A DNA stretch of 64,000 nt, from the NCBI RefSeq assembly GCF_032118995.1, contig NC_092648.1:20984450-21048449 (forward strand), written 5' to 3'. Position 1 is the stretch's first letter. Each line of letters opens with the position of its first letter. The notes under the pieces are model-generated. The model made no database searches. It was not told the DNA's origin and saw only the letters and a program-made list of their open reading frames with translations. Positions 1-10,840 of the stretch are shown here, piece after piece. Source of the stretch: Asterias amurensis. Lineage: Eukaryota; Echinodermata; Asteroidea; Forcipulatida; Asteriidae. The position numbers were made by a program, and so were the translations under genes.

Positions 1-711
1 TTTACCCTCGGCTTGACTGCCACCAAGGCCAGGAAGCGCCGTGTGGCTGCTAAGGTGTACCGGTCCGAGTTGGAAGAATTGAACAAACGTCGTTACAGGT
101 ACTCGAAGAAAGTCTCTGTGTTCTGTTGCGGCACTGAGCTGTGGGCCTTACTGACCTCAGTAGTCATACAGGACGGACCGTACCTTTGCGTTCGCCTTTA
201 TCTCATCTTCGCCTTGGGCATTTATGATCAGTCAACTATTTTCTTTACCTGTAAGAATGCCCTACTGCTAATTCTTCAGTTTTACCGCCTTTCGGTAGTC
301 CTAACGGAAACCTACAAACAGCATGAGAAGAGTCTACGCATCCGACGTCACGCACAACTTTCAACGGATGAGCAAATCAAACCAGAGGACCCAACCAACG
401 AAGATTTGACGGCGGTCAACGAAGTTGCATTGGCGGTCATATCCGGTCACATGATCCCCAATGGTGGATCGGCAACCAATCACACCGACGGCGGTAATCA
501 GGTAGCCAATCACACCACACATGTTGATGACGTAGGACGGCACCGACCCAATGGGGATGCAGTGGTGATCGACATGGGCAATGGACATGTAGAGACAGAA
601 TCTCCTAAGAATAGATCCAGAAATCAAAGGATGAACGGTGGTCTGAAGGTCGACGATGCGGAAATATATTCACATCATAGTGTGACTTTTAACTTAGATG
701 ATGACCGATAA
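1..711 (+). CDS. TMEM26: TMEM26-like transmembrane protein, 3' part (partial at window edge)
   Basis: The frame is open from base 1 to TAA at 709-711, about 236 codons, with no start codon in the window, so this is the 3' end of a longer gene. The protein has a basic stretch (KARKRR), then two hydrophobic segments around residues 38-62 and 70-95 with the sequence VVIQDGPYL between or beside them, then KNALLLILQFYRL. That order (membrane helix, QDGP, KN..L.ILQ.YR) is what I know from the C-terminal membrane part of the TMEM26 family. The remaining ~130 residues are a polar Asn/His/Asp-rich cytoplasmic-type tail that looks lineage specific. The molecular role of the family is poorly known. It could be another TMEM26 paralogue; orthology is not shown. 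Confidence 0.7.
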   Translation, partial: FTLGLTATKARKRRVAAKVYRSELEELNKRRYRYSKKVSVFCCGTELWALLTSVVIQDGPYLCVRLYLIFALGIYDQSTIFFTCKNALLLILQFYRLSVVLTETYKQHEKSLRIRRHAQLSTDEQIKPEDPTNEDLTAVNEVALAVISGHMIPNGGSATNHTDGGNQVANHTTHVDDVGRHRPNGDAVVIDMGNGHVETESPKNRSRNQRMNGGLKVDDAEIYSHHSVTFNLDDDR

Positions 712-1488
712 CATTAACATGAACGTCAGTTTATTTATCTTGCGTTTTAAGTCAGAGACCAGATGTGATACTTTTTTAAAGAACGTAAATTTTGGTAGCT
801 ACAGCTAAGTTCATTTCACGGATCTTAATGCGTTGTATTACTTAAAGTAATAATTATTTATATTGATTTCACTTTATTGGATAAATCCCACATGACGTCA
901 TACAGTTTATGATCTCTCTTATGTTTTGACGACCGAAAGTAAGCTCCCCGTGTGTTTGGCAGCCAAACATCACTTTGGACCAATCAAAACGCAGATATCT
1001 AAAGCATACGTCACTGCACGTTTATCGAATAAAATCATTGTTTGCAATAAAATCACTGGTTCCGTAAAACCAACCTATCGTTATAATTGCGGATAAAGCC
1101 AAAACCAGTCTAAGCTTGACGCAGCTCAAAGCCAATACCAAAAAGCCAAGTTGTCTATTCAGAGTAATCTGGTAAACTATATTTCAATAGTACATAATAC
1201 TTTGTCTAAAGTTTGTCTAAAGTTGAAGGGAAGAAAATAACATTTATCTTTAAGTACTTTGCCTTTAATGCGTTACAAGAAAACTAATTAATTCATTTTA
1301 ACTTTTCTTTTAGTATATATAGCCGGCCTACAGGACTTTGTTTTTATATTTTTTGAATGACTATAAAGTAATGTTAAATGAAACTTACGCACGAAAAAAT
1401 TGAAGGGATAAGCGAAACGCGCCAGGTCGGGTTGCACGTAGCCTTTATATAGTGTTTGATTGAAACGATTTCGAACATGTGATATACA

Positions 1489-1835
1489 TTAAACCCTTGT
1501 TCCCCTTGAAATTTACAAATTACTTACAGCGTTTACAGAAGGTAATGGTGAAAGACTTCTCTTGAAATATTATTCCATGAAATGCTTTACTTTTTGAGAA
1601 AACAGTGAAACAATTATCAATTCTCGATATCGAGAATTACGGATTTATTTTAAACACATTTCATGACATGGCGAAACGTGTGGAAACAAGGGTGGGTTTT
1701 CCCGTTATTTTCTCCCGACTCCGATGACCAATTGAGTCTAAATTTTCACAGGTTTCTTATTTTATATATAAGTTGTGATACACGAAGTGTGGGCCTTGGA
1801 CAATACTGTTTACCGAAATGGTCCAATGGCTTTAA
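1489..1835 (+). mobile_element. TTAA-flanked inverted-repeat element, family A (copy 1)
   Basis: Non-coding element of about 350 bp. Its core (ACTTACAG.GTTTACAGAAGGTAA ... CGAGAATTACGGATTTATTTTAAACACA ... CGACTCCGATGACC) recurs five more times in the window. The right end is CCAATGGCTTTAA; the left end TTAAACCC is degenerate. An open frame across 1663-1944 is just this repeat. Confidence 0.8.
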
Positions 1836-3370
1836 GGTCTTTAGAAGAAACATGATTATACTCTGGCTAGATTTTATGGAAAATGAAGACGTGTTTGTTT
1901 ATTTTGCAACGTCACATTTTTCTATGCTATTTAGATTTATTTGATAATTTACAGTTAAGAATTCAAATTATCGCGCTTTGTGAATGCATGCAGGCTTTAA
2001 CAGTCACTTTCTGTCATTGTTTAAACAAAAATTAGCAGCTTGCACGAAAGTAAAATCAAGTACCATTACTTTGGCGAACCAAGTTTAAAAACAACAATAA
2101 CGATGCACTTTTTGTCCTTTATAATGAATGGTATTTCTTAACAAGTGAAGAGATTTAACATAACAACTTTTCTAAAGGTATGCCCGTTTAAAAATTCGAG
2201 CAGGGGTTAAAATAATATTTTCTCACGCAGTCTAAGTAAAGGTTTACTGTCAAAATGTATAGTACAAAACCGATATACAGGGGGCAATATAAAATGAACT
2301 TCCGCTGGATCTTCAAGATTAATTTACATGAAAAATATATTTCAAATATTGGTGAAAATACTATATTATATATAAAAACACAATTACTTATATAAAAAAA
2401 CATGTATATTACGATAAAATGTGTAGATATTATTATTAAAGAGTTTTACTCAGATAAGATTGTATAATATTATTGTTACAAAGCCAAATGACATGTGTTT
2501 ACATAGTACAGGGTTCTGACCAATCATGGTTGAAGCTTAGAATGCGACATTAATTCCAACTTAGAAATGGAGCTCTGTTTTGAATATTGTTTGTCTGGAT
2601 AAAAAGAATAAAAAGGTTTTGCATTAAAATAGTTCTGAGTATCGATTTACGGTTAACTGCGAGCCATTGCTATTCCTTTTAAGTTATTAAACTGGAACTG
2701 ATATTGAACTGGTAATGGTATAGACCATTGCTTCAGTGGAATTGGTTGCAAGTTAATATTGTGGTGATGAATCCAAGACACATTAAAAGAACATTATAGG
2801 ATTGATGAGAAATAAAAAAACTCGTCCGAGAACACAGCACATAAAACTTACACGGTCTGATAATGATGATAGTAGAAACATGCCTTGAAATATCAGAAAT
2901 GTAATTTTTTATTTGATGAGAAATATAATTAAAAAATCCGTCGCGAGTTTATCGCTCAGTGCAGTGAGCGTTTTTATTCATTTTTTCTTTTTGTTAAATT
3001 GATCTCATTCAAAATGTGTAATCAGTTCTTCACTTTTTTTTCTCGTGACCCAGATGGCCGATCAAACTTCTACAAGTTTCTCGAGTTAAGATGTATAATA
3101 ATGGTGGATTACAAAACCAGTTGCCAGAAACTTATTTTCTTTTTGCAAAAACCAATTCTGTAATAATCCTTTAAACTAGTGTTGGACACTCTTTCATCAC
3201 TCAAGAATAAAAATCATCAACAAAAATTGTACAAACCTTTAGGCAGACTTTGGACTATAATTTGTTACAAATCGCCATCTTTCCATTTGACCTTTTACCC
3301 CCACTATTTTTGTGATTCTTATTTGTGTAACGCATCACTTTTTGTGCCACTGTTTCCACGGTAGATTGCG

Positions 3371-3748
3371 TTAAAGCCATTGGACCTTTTCGGTTCAGGA
3401 AAAAAACAAAAAGTTCACAGATTTACAAATAACTTACAGCGTTTAAAGAAGGTAGTGGTGAAAGGCTTCTCTTTAAATATTATTCCATTAAGTGCTTTAC
3501 TTTTTGACAAAACATCAAAACAATATCAATTCTCGTTAACGAGAATTACGGATTTATTTTAAACACATGTCATGACACGGCGAAACGCGCGGAAACAAGG
3601 GTGGGTTTTCCCGTTAATTTCTCCCGACTCCGATGACCGGTTGAGCCTAAATTTTCACAAGTTTGTTATCATTTTGATATAGGAGTTGCGGTACACGAAG
3701 TGTGGGCCTTGGACAATACTGTTTACCGAAAGGGTCCAATGGCTTTAA
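3371..3748 (+). mobile_element. TTAA-flanked inverted-repeat element, family A (copy 2)
   Basis: The most complete A copy. It has mirrored ends TTAAAGCCATTGGACC and GGTCCAATGGCTTTAA, with TTAA at both outer edges. That fits TTAA target duplication as known for piggyBac and Kolobok superfamilies. No transposase is encoded, so it is non-autonomous. Confidence 0.85.
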
Positions 3749-3776
3749 AATTGAATTTTTGCCAATGATTCACTCT

Positions 3777-4059
3777 TTAAAGGCACTGACACTATTGGTA
3801 ATTGATAAAAAATAATTGTTAGCATAAAAACTAACTTTAAGCCTTTTATTAGGCATCTGAAACTTTCAGATGCCTAGACTGAAAGGACACACATGTTTGA
3901 AATAAGGGTGTTTGTTCTGTCACAATATTCCCTCGCAACTTCGATGACCAACTTAAGTTCAAATTTTCACAGATTTGTAATTGTAAACATGTTGGGATAC
4001 ACCAAGTGACAATACTGGTCGTTGACACTAATATTACCAAAGGTTTCCAGTGCCTTTAA
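3777..4059 (-). mobile_element. TTAA-flanked inverted-repeat element, family B (shortened copy)
   Basis: Ends TTAAAGGCACTGACAC and CCAGTGCCTTTAA are mirrored. The inside contains the family's signature GGGATACACCAAGTGA near the right end. It lies 28 bp after an A copy. Confidence 0.75.
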
Positions 4060-4181
4060 AGTAGGTTTAGTATATATATTTTTTCCGAAGAGATAGATCA
4101 AGTCCCTTCATGTATTTTCGTTTGATTATCAGTCATTAGAGATCGACTCTGCATTGCGATGATGGTGAATGACTGCTAAAT

Positions 4182-5192
4182 TTAATGAAACAGTCCAATG
4201 GTGATAAGGCTGAACAATGTGACAAGCAGAGCAAGCGGACGAAACTTTGAAATCATGTCTGATGCGCTTGAGGGCATTGTAGGTGTGGCCGCCACTTCGG
4301 GTGTGGTCACTGGTAACGTGTTGGGTGTGGTTTCTGGTGAAGTGTTGGGTGTGGTGTTTGGTGAAGTGTTGGGCGTGGTGCCAGGCATTGTAGCAGGCCT
4401 ACTAGTTGTCATATCACCGCCAACAGTGTTACCCCCAGTCACAGTGACCGGGCCAATAACACAACTACTCTCCCTATTCGGAAAGGCAGTGGAGGAAATA
4501 ATACATTTGAAACGAACATTTTCCGTCCAGGTTTGTTCTTTGGAATATTTCCCTTCGTAGGTGACAGCGTCCTCCGTGAAGGTCCAATCGGAGACGACAT
4601 CGTCATCTCCAGTGGTCGTGATAGCCATTTGCGAAGCCGGATTACTTCTCTCCGTTGTGCAGCTTATCGTTTGCGTAGTTCCTGCCTCTACAGTGAATTC
4701 ACCAGCAGGGGTACAAACTGGGTACATGTCGTCAGGAAAGAACATCACTTGGAAAGCTATAATACTGTTCACCAACTGGTTGCCACCCGGGTCTTCCACT
4801 CGACACTCGTAACTGTTTTCCATTTTGTCAATGTTGCTGATTGTAATACGTTCGCTCCTAGATTGAGCCACTGACGGCAAAAGTTCCAGTGAAATTCTGG
4901 ATTCAAAACTGAACCCGTTGCTTGCAATGATTACATCTTCAGCTTCTGATGGACCCCTTCTAACCCACTCGATGTAATCTCCTACCTGTAGGTTTGTAGC
5001 ATCACACTGCAGTCGTACATCATCGCCCTCGTTGATTAGGGTCGCTGGTAGAGTAAGCGCTACCATCGGCTGTGCGTCGACGCCAATATGGTGGCTCCAT
5101 AGAGAACACAGCACCCACATCAGGAAAAAATGCAGACTGGACCCGAAAAACATTTTGAATTTGTACCGTTTCACTCGTAATGGTGTAAACAT
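4182..5192 (-). CDS. Secreted/GPI-type two-Ig-domain protein, intronless (Ig gene 1)
   Basis: Single open frame of 336 codons. The likely start is Met14 (5151-5153), because the signal peptide (SLHFFLMWVLCSL, cleavage near VDA-Q) and the match to the neighbouring paralogue begin there. Domain 1 (~45-150) is V-like: Cys63, Trp76 (YIEWVRR), Cys130 (SYECRVED). Domain 2 (~152-250) has Cys160, 178, 230 and 244. A Thr/Pro/Asn/Ser stalk (~262-310) with repeated TTPNTSPN units follows, then a hydrophobic tail (~318-334) ending in LFH with no cytoplasmic part. That tail looks like a GPI-anchor signal, or else a short membrane anchor. The paralogue at 7456-8379 is in the same orientation and matches into the 3' UTR (GAATGACTGCTAAATT..AATGAAACAG), so the pair arose by tandem duplication. 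Ligand and function are unknown; an adhesion or immune surface role is a guess. The lack of introns is unusual for Ig genes. Confidence 0.85.
   Translation of the reverse strand: MFTPLRVKRYKFKMFFGSSLHFFLMWVLCSLWSHHIGVDAQPMVALTLPATLINEGDDVRLQCDATNLQVGDYIEWVRRGPSEAEDVIIASNGFSFESRISLELLPSVAQSRSERITISNIDKMENSYECRVEDPGGNQLVNSIIAFQVMFFPDDMYPVCTPAGEFTVEAGTTQTISCTTERSNPASQMAITTTGDDDVVSDWTFTEDAVTYEGKYSKEQTWTENVRFKCIISSTAFPNRESSCVIGPVTVTGGNTVGGDMTTSRPATMPGTTPNTSPNTTPNTSPETTPNTLPVTTPEVAATPTMPSSASDMISKFRPLALLVTLFSLITIGLFH
4318..4389 (-). repeat. Coding minisatellite of the Thr/Pro stalk (about 3 x 24 bp)
   Basis: On the + strand the unit GTGTTGGGTGTGGT..CTGGTGAA repeats about three times, encoding TTPNTSPE-like octapeptides in Ig gene 1. 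Ig gene 2 has only one to two units at the same place, so stalk length differs by repeat copy number. Confidence 0.8.
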
Positions 5193-5458
5193 GTCAGACT
5201 TCCCAAGTTAGATTTTTAGTGAAAATGTGTGCAATATTGGGGAATGTCAATTGTCAGTGTTAATGCACAAGAGATACTGGATGGCCCAGCAAGCAGCGAT
5301 GTTGTTCCATACCTTTGCTAGATTGTTCTGCACGAACGAGCATTCGCATTATTATACCCACGCAAGGTCAAAATCAGTCGATTGTTATGTTTGGTACAAA
5401 TAACTGCCTCTTCCATAAAAATGAAAGTGAAGAGAGAATGTCATCACGGAGTAATGCC

Positions 5459-5580
5459 ATGAATTCGTCGTTATAAACATGAATTCGTCGTTATAAACAA
5501 TAAATTCGTCGTCATAAACATGCACTCGTCGTTATTTACATGAATTCGTCGTTATAAACATGAATTCATCGTTATAAACA
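5459..5580. repeat. Tandem repeat, ~20-bp unit, six copies
   Basis: Unit ATGAATTCGTCGTTATAAAC, in six head-to-tail copies with a few substitutions (e.g. GTCGTCATAA, GTTATTTAC). It lies about 270-390 bp upstream of the first ATG of Ig gene 1. Confidence 0.9.
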
Positions 5581-6039
5581 AATACTGAGTATTACAGATA
5601 CTTTACAGGATTGGTAGTAGCTGACAAAGTCACAGAGAGACAGTTCATGTTTTGTGTGACCAACCACGGCCTATAGAAATAATAAACATGTGATCAATGG
5701 GCTTGACCCATAAACTAAGCGGACTATAACCATTAACAACTTTCTGTCATGTAAACAGAATATTTCACTTTCTCTTATATAGTATACTTTTCTAACCATG
5801 TATTCATTGAGTTTTAAAATGGCAAACTTTATATTAATTTCCTGTGTGAACTAATAGAAAACACACAGGCAATTTTAAGACATTATTTTATATGTCCTCC
5901 CTTTTATTTTGCCTAGTTGTTAAAAAGGGGGGCAATTAAGGGGTGAAGGGGTGGGCGGGGCATGTTGTTAAATGCCATTCCAGATACTTAACTAATTGTC
6001 GTTTATGTGACAAATTGTACTGTTAATACTGTAAGATAG

Positions 6040-6238
6040 AGTTTTGGCTGAGAGCTGGAGTTTTGAGCGACTATGATTTGGGCTGAGAGCCCGGGTTATG
6101 GGTGGAGCTATAGTAGGCTGATGGCTCAGGGTTTGGGGTGGGGCTAGTACGTAGGCTGAGGGCTAAGGTTTGGGATGGGGCTAGTAGGCTGAGGGTAGGT
6201 TTTGGCGGAGAGCTATTTCAGGACGAGGGCTGGGGTTT
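6040..6238. repeat. Imperfect G-rich minisatellite, ~35-45-bp unit
   Basis: Repeated variants of GGCTGAGGGCT..GGTTTGGG.TGGGGCTAGTA on the + strand, diverged and of unequal length. Confidence 0.7.
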
Positions 6239-7084
6239 CACATGCATATTGCAATCACTTTGACATTCATGATGCCATATCCACGACTTCCTACTCATCT
6301 TCACTATAATATTCTGTTAAATCATGGTCCGTTTCTCTACTTGTTTTCGTATAACCAACCACTGTTGACTCTTGATTTGTTTATTTCGTAGTCTTTAATA
6401 AAAGCAAACCCATGAAACCACTCTATGAAACGCTGAATTATTCTACGGTTAGTAAATGACATTGGGCCTATATTTGTAACTTCAGGAATTAACAACTTGC
6501 TTACTATACTAATTGTTTACAGCCAAAGGAATTATGTTTTCAATGTAAACACAGCAGCAAATGACGAAAAAGCCCCTTGAACACAATAATAATACTATAC
6601 TCGTCGTTTCAAGCCATAACGACAAACATAATTATGTGTGTAAGCACGATGGATGCATGGGCGCCACCAAAGGTTGCACCACACAAAGTAGTAACTAATG
6701 ATAAACATTCAACAATATTCAACTAATTAACCATTAAAGTCTCTCAGCCTCTTGAAAGCCATAATAGCATATATCCAGAAAACTAAAATTCAGATTATTT
6801 TCCCGAAATAAAGTGATTTCTCCCATCTGACTTGATGACAGTTTTCATGAGGCCCTCAAATTCCCAAGCCAAAACAGCCTGAACGCATAAATTTATCAAT
6901 TAATTTCCTCAAAAGTTGAAGCACAGAGCCACATGTTCGGATGTTATATTCCACATTGCATATTTACACATTTATCTATGGGTGAAGCTTGTGAGACAAA
7001 AATTCCCAAATTGACACAATTCACAATCATGACGTCACCACATTATGTGACTCTCTGCTGTTCACTTTAAGGAGTCGCCCTACT

Positions 7085-7340
7085 CTATTAAATGTAGAGT
7101 GAAAAACACCACTCTTTACATTTCGAGTTGTCCCTCATATGGATCTTTAAAGGGAGTGGTGGTTAGTTCACTCTTTTAGAGGGGTTTCACTCTTTTAGAG
7201 GGGTTTCACTCCAGGACAAAAATCACTCAAAAAGATGCAAACTTCAATCTAAAAGAGTGGAAGACAATTCGAAAAAGAGTTGTCCCTCATTATCGCTCTT
7301 CAAAGAGTGCCTTTTCACTCTTCTGCATTTAGAGAGTACC
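7085..7340. repeat. Inverted-repeat cluster with AGAGTG/CACTCT motifs
   Basis: Many copies of CACTCTTT and its complement AAAGAGTG. An exact 20-bp tandem pair (TTCACTCTTTTAGAGGGGTT) lies at about 7168-7208. GAGTTGTCCCTCAT occurs at both ends (about 7125 and 7278) in the same orientation. Probably a decayed non-autonomous element. Confidence 0.5.
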
Positions 7341-7455
7341 TCTCAGGTTGGTATTCTGTTTTTCAAAAGAGACGATACCAAGTCAATTGTATTCGTTTGA
7401 TTAAAATAATTATATTTCGAATCTGCAATTTGATGATGGTGAATGACTGCTAAAT

Positions 7456-8379
7456 TCAATGAAACAGTCCAATGATAAGAAGGCTGAATGATATGACCGG
7501 CAGAGCAAGTGGACGAAACTTTGACATCGTGTCTGGTGCGCTTGAGGTTGAGGGCGTGGTTTCTGGTAACGTTTTGGGTGTGGTTGTCATCGTATCACCG
7601 TTGTAAGTCACATCATGGAGGTTGACCGGGCCAATATAACAACTGCTATTCTTGTTCGGAAAGGATGAGGAGGTAAGTGTACATGTGAAACGAACATTTT
7701 CAGTCCAGGTTTGTTCTTTGGAATATTTCCCTTCGTAGGTGACAGCGTCCTCCGTGAAGGTCCAATCGGAGACGACATCGTCACCTCCAGTGGTCGTGAT
7801 AGCCATTTGCGCCAGTGGTCTACTTTTCTCCGTTGTGCAGCTTATCATTTGCGTAGTTCCTTGTTGTACAGTGAACACACCAGCAGGGGTACAAACAGGG
7901 TACTTATCGTCAGGAAAGAATCTCACATAAAAACTCCCAGAACTGTTTGACAAGTAGTTGTCGTCCTTGTCCTTCAATCGGCATCGGCACTTGAAGTTGT
8001 TTTCCTCTCTGGTAATGTTGCTGATTGTGATACGTTCGTTCCTAGACTGAGACGTTGACCATATTGCGAGTGAGATTCTAGGATCACGACTGGTCCCGTT
8101 GCTTGCGAGGATAACATCCCGGCCTGATGGATATATTCTAGCCCACTCGATGTAATAGCCTGCCTGCAGTGACTGTAGGTTGGTTGCGGTACAGGCCAGA
8201 GTTACATCCTCACCCTCGTGGATGATGATCGGTGGTGGAAAAAACAATGTATACGGCTCCTGTGCGTTGACGCCATTATGGCGATTCAATAGAGAACACA
8301 AAACACCTATCAGGAATAATTGCAGACTGAACCCTAAAACCATTTTGAGTAGGTATCTTAAGCTTTGCACTTTGTACAA
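7456..8379 (-). CDS. Secreted/GPI-type two-Ig-domain protein, intronless (Ig gene 2, paralogue)
   Basis: Single open frame of 307 codons. Met13 (ATG at 8341-8343) aligns with the preferred start of gene 1 and begins the signal peptide (SLQLFLIGVLCSL, then VNA-Q). Domain 1 has Cys63, YIEWAR with Trp79, and Cys131 plus an extra Cys133; it is clearly diverged from gene 1 and has an N-glycosylation sequon (NIT). Domain 2 (~154-252) has Cys163, 181, 233 and 247 and is nearly identical to gene 1, with over 30 residues unchanged from DDVVSDW to ENVRF. The stalk is shorter (~263-282), with the same hydrophobic tail ending GLFH. A minus-strand TATA motif lies just upstream (8417-8424). Intronless like its neighbour. 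Function unknown; probably surface anchored by GPI. Confidence 0.85.
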   Translation of the reverse strand: MYKVQSLRYLLKMVLGFSLQLFLIGVLCSLLNRHNGVNAQEPYTLFFPPPIIIHEGEDVTLACTATNLQSLQAGYYIEWARIYPSGRDVILASNGTSRDPRISLAIWSTSQSRNERITISNITREENNFKCRCRLKDKDDNYLSNSSGSFYVRFFPDDKYPVCTPAGVFTVQQGTTQMISCTTEKSRPLAQMAITTTGGDDVVSDWTFTEDAVTYEGKYSKEQTWTENVRFTCTLTSSSFPNKNSSCYIGPVNLHDVTYNGDTMTTTPKTLPETTPSTSSAPDTMSKFRPLALPVISFSLLIIGLFH

Positions 8380-10840
8380 ATGATCAGACTTTCCTTTCAG
8401 TCAGGCTTTGCACGCATTTATATACGGGTTTAGTAAATGCACAAGAGCTACAAGATTGCTGAAACGAGCAAAATACGATGTTGTTAGAACATTAATCCGC
8501 GTGAACGATTATCGACAATATACATTGCAAGGTCAAGGTTAGACATTTATTATGTTAATTTGGCACCCAAAATGGCGACTTTTAACAAATACTTTCCGTT
8601 ATCATACGTTATCGACTTCAAGCAGGGTTCCCTTTCGATATCACTACAAAATATAGATACGCAAAAGATGCGCAGGCTTGGAGAGTACACGTATGTCACC
8701 ATGGAGTTGTAAGTTCTAACAACCGATCGAACACACCCAACATCCCTTATGTCTCACATCCTGGTCTAGCAAGTGTAAGAGTTCATCCCAATTGGGAACC
8801 TGTGTTTATAAAAAACCATGGGGACAGGACAAGAAGAAAACAAAACGTCCGGGTTCGATTACGGTTATCTCAGTGTTGATAAACAGCAGGACAAGTTCGT
8901 ATCAGAACAAATCTACAAAACAGTAACATTTCATCACAAACCAAATAAAATAAATGGACAGTAGCAATTATTAAAATTACCTTACAAATCAGATTGCATT
9001 TATTATTACCCATTGTTAAAATGCAAATTAAATCTACAGTTAATTCATCAATTATTGTTTGTACAATGTATGCAAATAAATAATACATTTATTATTTAAA
9101 TAAATATTATGAGGGCACAACAATTTTGGGCAATTTCAGTGAATGGCCACCTCAAAATCTCAAACATTTCACATTGAAAAATAAAACTGGGAATAAAAAT
9201 TTAAAAAAATTGTGCATAGTTCTAAAGATTGGGTAATAAGGAAACAAACTAAAATCAAAACCAAAGTGTGCAGAATAAACATTCCAAGAAATAAAGAATC
9301 CTAAAATCGAAGTTTTTGAAGTAGACCAGGAACAGATTTCTAAACTAAAATAAAGTTGTACACAATAAATAAATACAGAAAATTACATATACATTGCATT
9401 GATTAAAGTAGAATAAATTTTCGTACAAAAATTTTTTTTTTTTGGAAGAAAATGAAAACAAAAAAAAATTAAATAATTTTGAATTGCATTGGTTGAAAAA
9501 CGTCAAGTATACAACATGAGAAGTTTGCATTTTGCATGAAAACGTTGCATTTAACAGGTGAGTTTAAAGTAATAGGGTAAAGAACAATACCAAATCCCGA
9601 GTATAACTGTGTAGGTGAAACAAAGAAAAACAAAATCTAATTGCATTGATATCATAAACAGTAATATAGGTAAACTTTGGGCATTGAATTATCTAGAAAT
9701 ACGAAAAAAACATGCACCCTGGGCCGGACAAGAAGCATTTTTGCGTCTTGAGAAAATTTGTGTCAACCCCACACTGACATAACACATCTCACAACCTCGT
9801 TCCTAAGGTTATCAATATTTTCCAAGCATGCCTTGCTCACTCATAAACCCTGAAATTCGTTCATTAAAATATGCCAGATTTTTTTTTTTTAAGTTTAGGC
9901 CTTTGGTCGATCCATGTATGGTAACCCGCAAAAGAGGCATCAAGTCAATGAGCAACTGGTCCCCTTTCATTATTCTTTGATCTTGAATTTGTCTAATGCT
10001 TAGAGTGATCGTGTAAAAACACTATCCATTTGAATGGAATCGCATCAAAATATTATTTTGACCTGCGCCTAAGCATCCTACAAGCACCATACAAGAGCTC
10101 AACAGTTTTAACAAGCGTGCAAAATAAGTCACTTTTTGTAGCCAATCAGTTCTGTTTTTCAGTACATCCTCACCATGGGTTTATTGTCGAGAGGCATCGA
10201 TACAACGTGCTGCCCATGGTGTCGAGGCCGAGGTCACACACCAGTTCACAACTTCACACTACCAACATTTTGTAAGCGGACATCTAAATGTAATTTATAT
10301 ATTAACTTATGTCCATGGTGCAGGGGTGAGAGTCATTACTGACAAAAAAGTCTCTAACTGGTATCCAGATCTTAGGAGGTAATATTGAAATGATAGCATT
10401 TCCAGCTACTGATAACCCTTGGAGATGTAGATTCCAAGAGGTTTTTGTAAACAATATACTCAGCTCTAGAGAAGTGGATCAAAGAGCTGACTTGTTTAAT
10501 TTGAAGAAGCACACAGCAGTAAGTTTGTGTTTACCAGGCAGACCTTAAAAAAGTCTGATTTCAGATAAAAGTCGGAAATTCCTCATTCCTGTGAGTGATC
10601 CCTCTGGTTCTTTTATATGTTTTGGGGGAAATCTGAAGCATTAGGGGTAAACGGCACAAAACACTTAATTAAATATTGTGAAAGAAAGATAAGAAGAAAA
10701 AAGAAAAGAAAAAAAAAACTACACTGATAAAAAGCCACTTCATGCATTTCATAAGTGACGTTACATGATTGCATTGGTTGTGCAAAATAATAATTATTAC
10801 TGCATTGCTGGAAGCATCCGTGTTTTCTACGATGAAGACG
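8380..10840. other. Intergenic between Ig gene 2 and the ABHD12-like 3' end
   Basis: AT-rich, no coding sequence recognised. On the minus strand AATAAA occurs at 10180-10185 and 9088-9093. Either could end the ABHD12-like transcript, giving a 3' UTR of roughly 0.65 or 1.75 kb. Confidence 0.5.
8417..8424 (-). promoter_or_regulatory. TATA box upstream of Ig gene 2
   Basis: TATATAAA on the minus strand, 38 bp before the first ATG and 74 bp before the preferred ATG. Transcription would then start close to the first ATG, which favours use of the downstream Met13. Confidence 0.5.

Larger units (their letters stand above)
712..4181. other. Intergenic: TMEM26 3' flank, no gene seen
   Basis: No convincing coding sequence; open frames here fall inside repeats. 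AATAAA motifs near 1029 and 1047 could end the TMEM26-like transcript, but they lie in a repeat resembling 16800-16930. The stretch holds two A elements (1489-1835, 3371-3748), one B element (3777-4059) and a partial K repeat (2811-3030). Confidence 0.6.
5193..7455. other. Intergenic between the two Ig genes, no gene seen
   Basis: Holds the upstream region of Ig gene 1, a 20-bp tandem repeat (5459-5580), a G-rich imperfect repeat (6040-6238) and a cluster of CTCTTTTAGA/AGAGTG motifs in both orientations (7085-7340). The AATGCACAAGAGATAC stretch at 5261-5276 is matched upstream of Ig gene 2 near 8434, so the duplication includes upstream DNA. Confidence 0.6.

Noticed and set aside
4198..4874. 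Open frames on the + strand opposite Ig gene 1 (and 7711-7950 opposite Ig gene 2)
   Set aside because: They are antisense shadows of the Ig coding sequence; the repetitive VLGVVSGE reading is the complement of the Thr/Pro stalk.
5459..5580. Possible CRISPR-like array
   Set aside because: Units are contiguous with no spacers, and the DNA is clearly eukaryotic; a simple tandem repeat.
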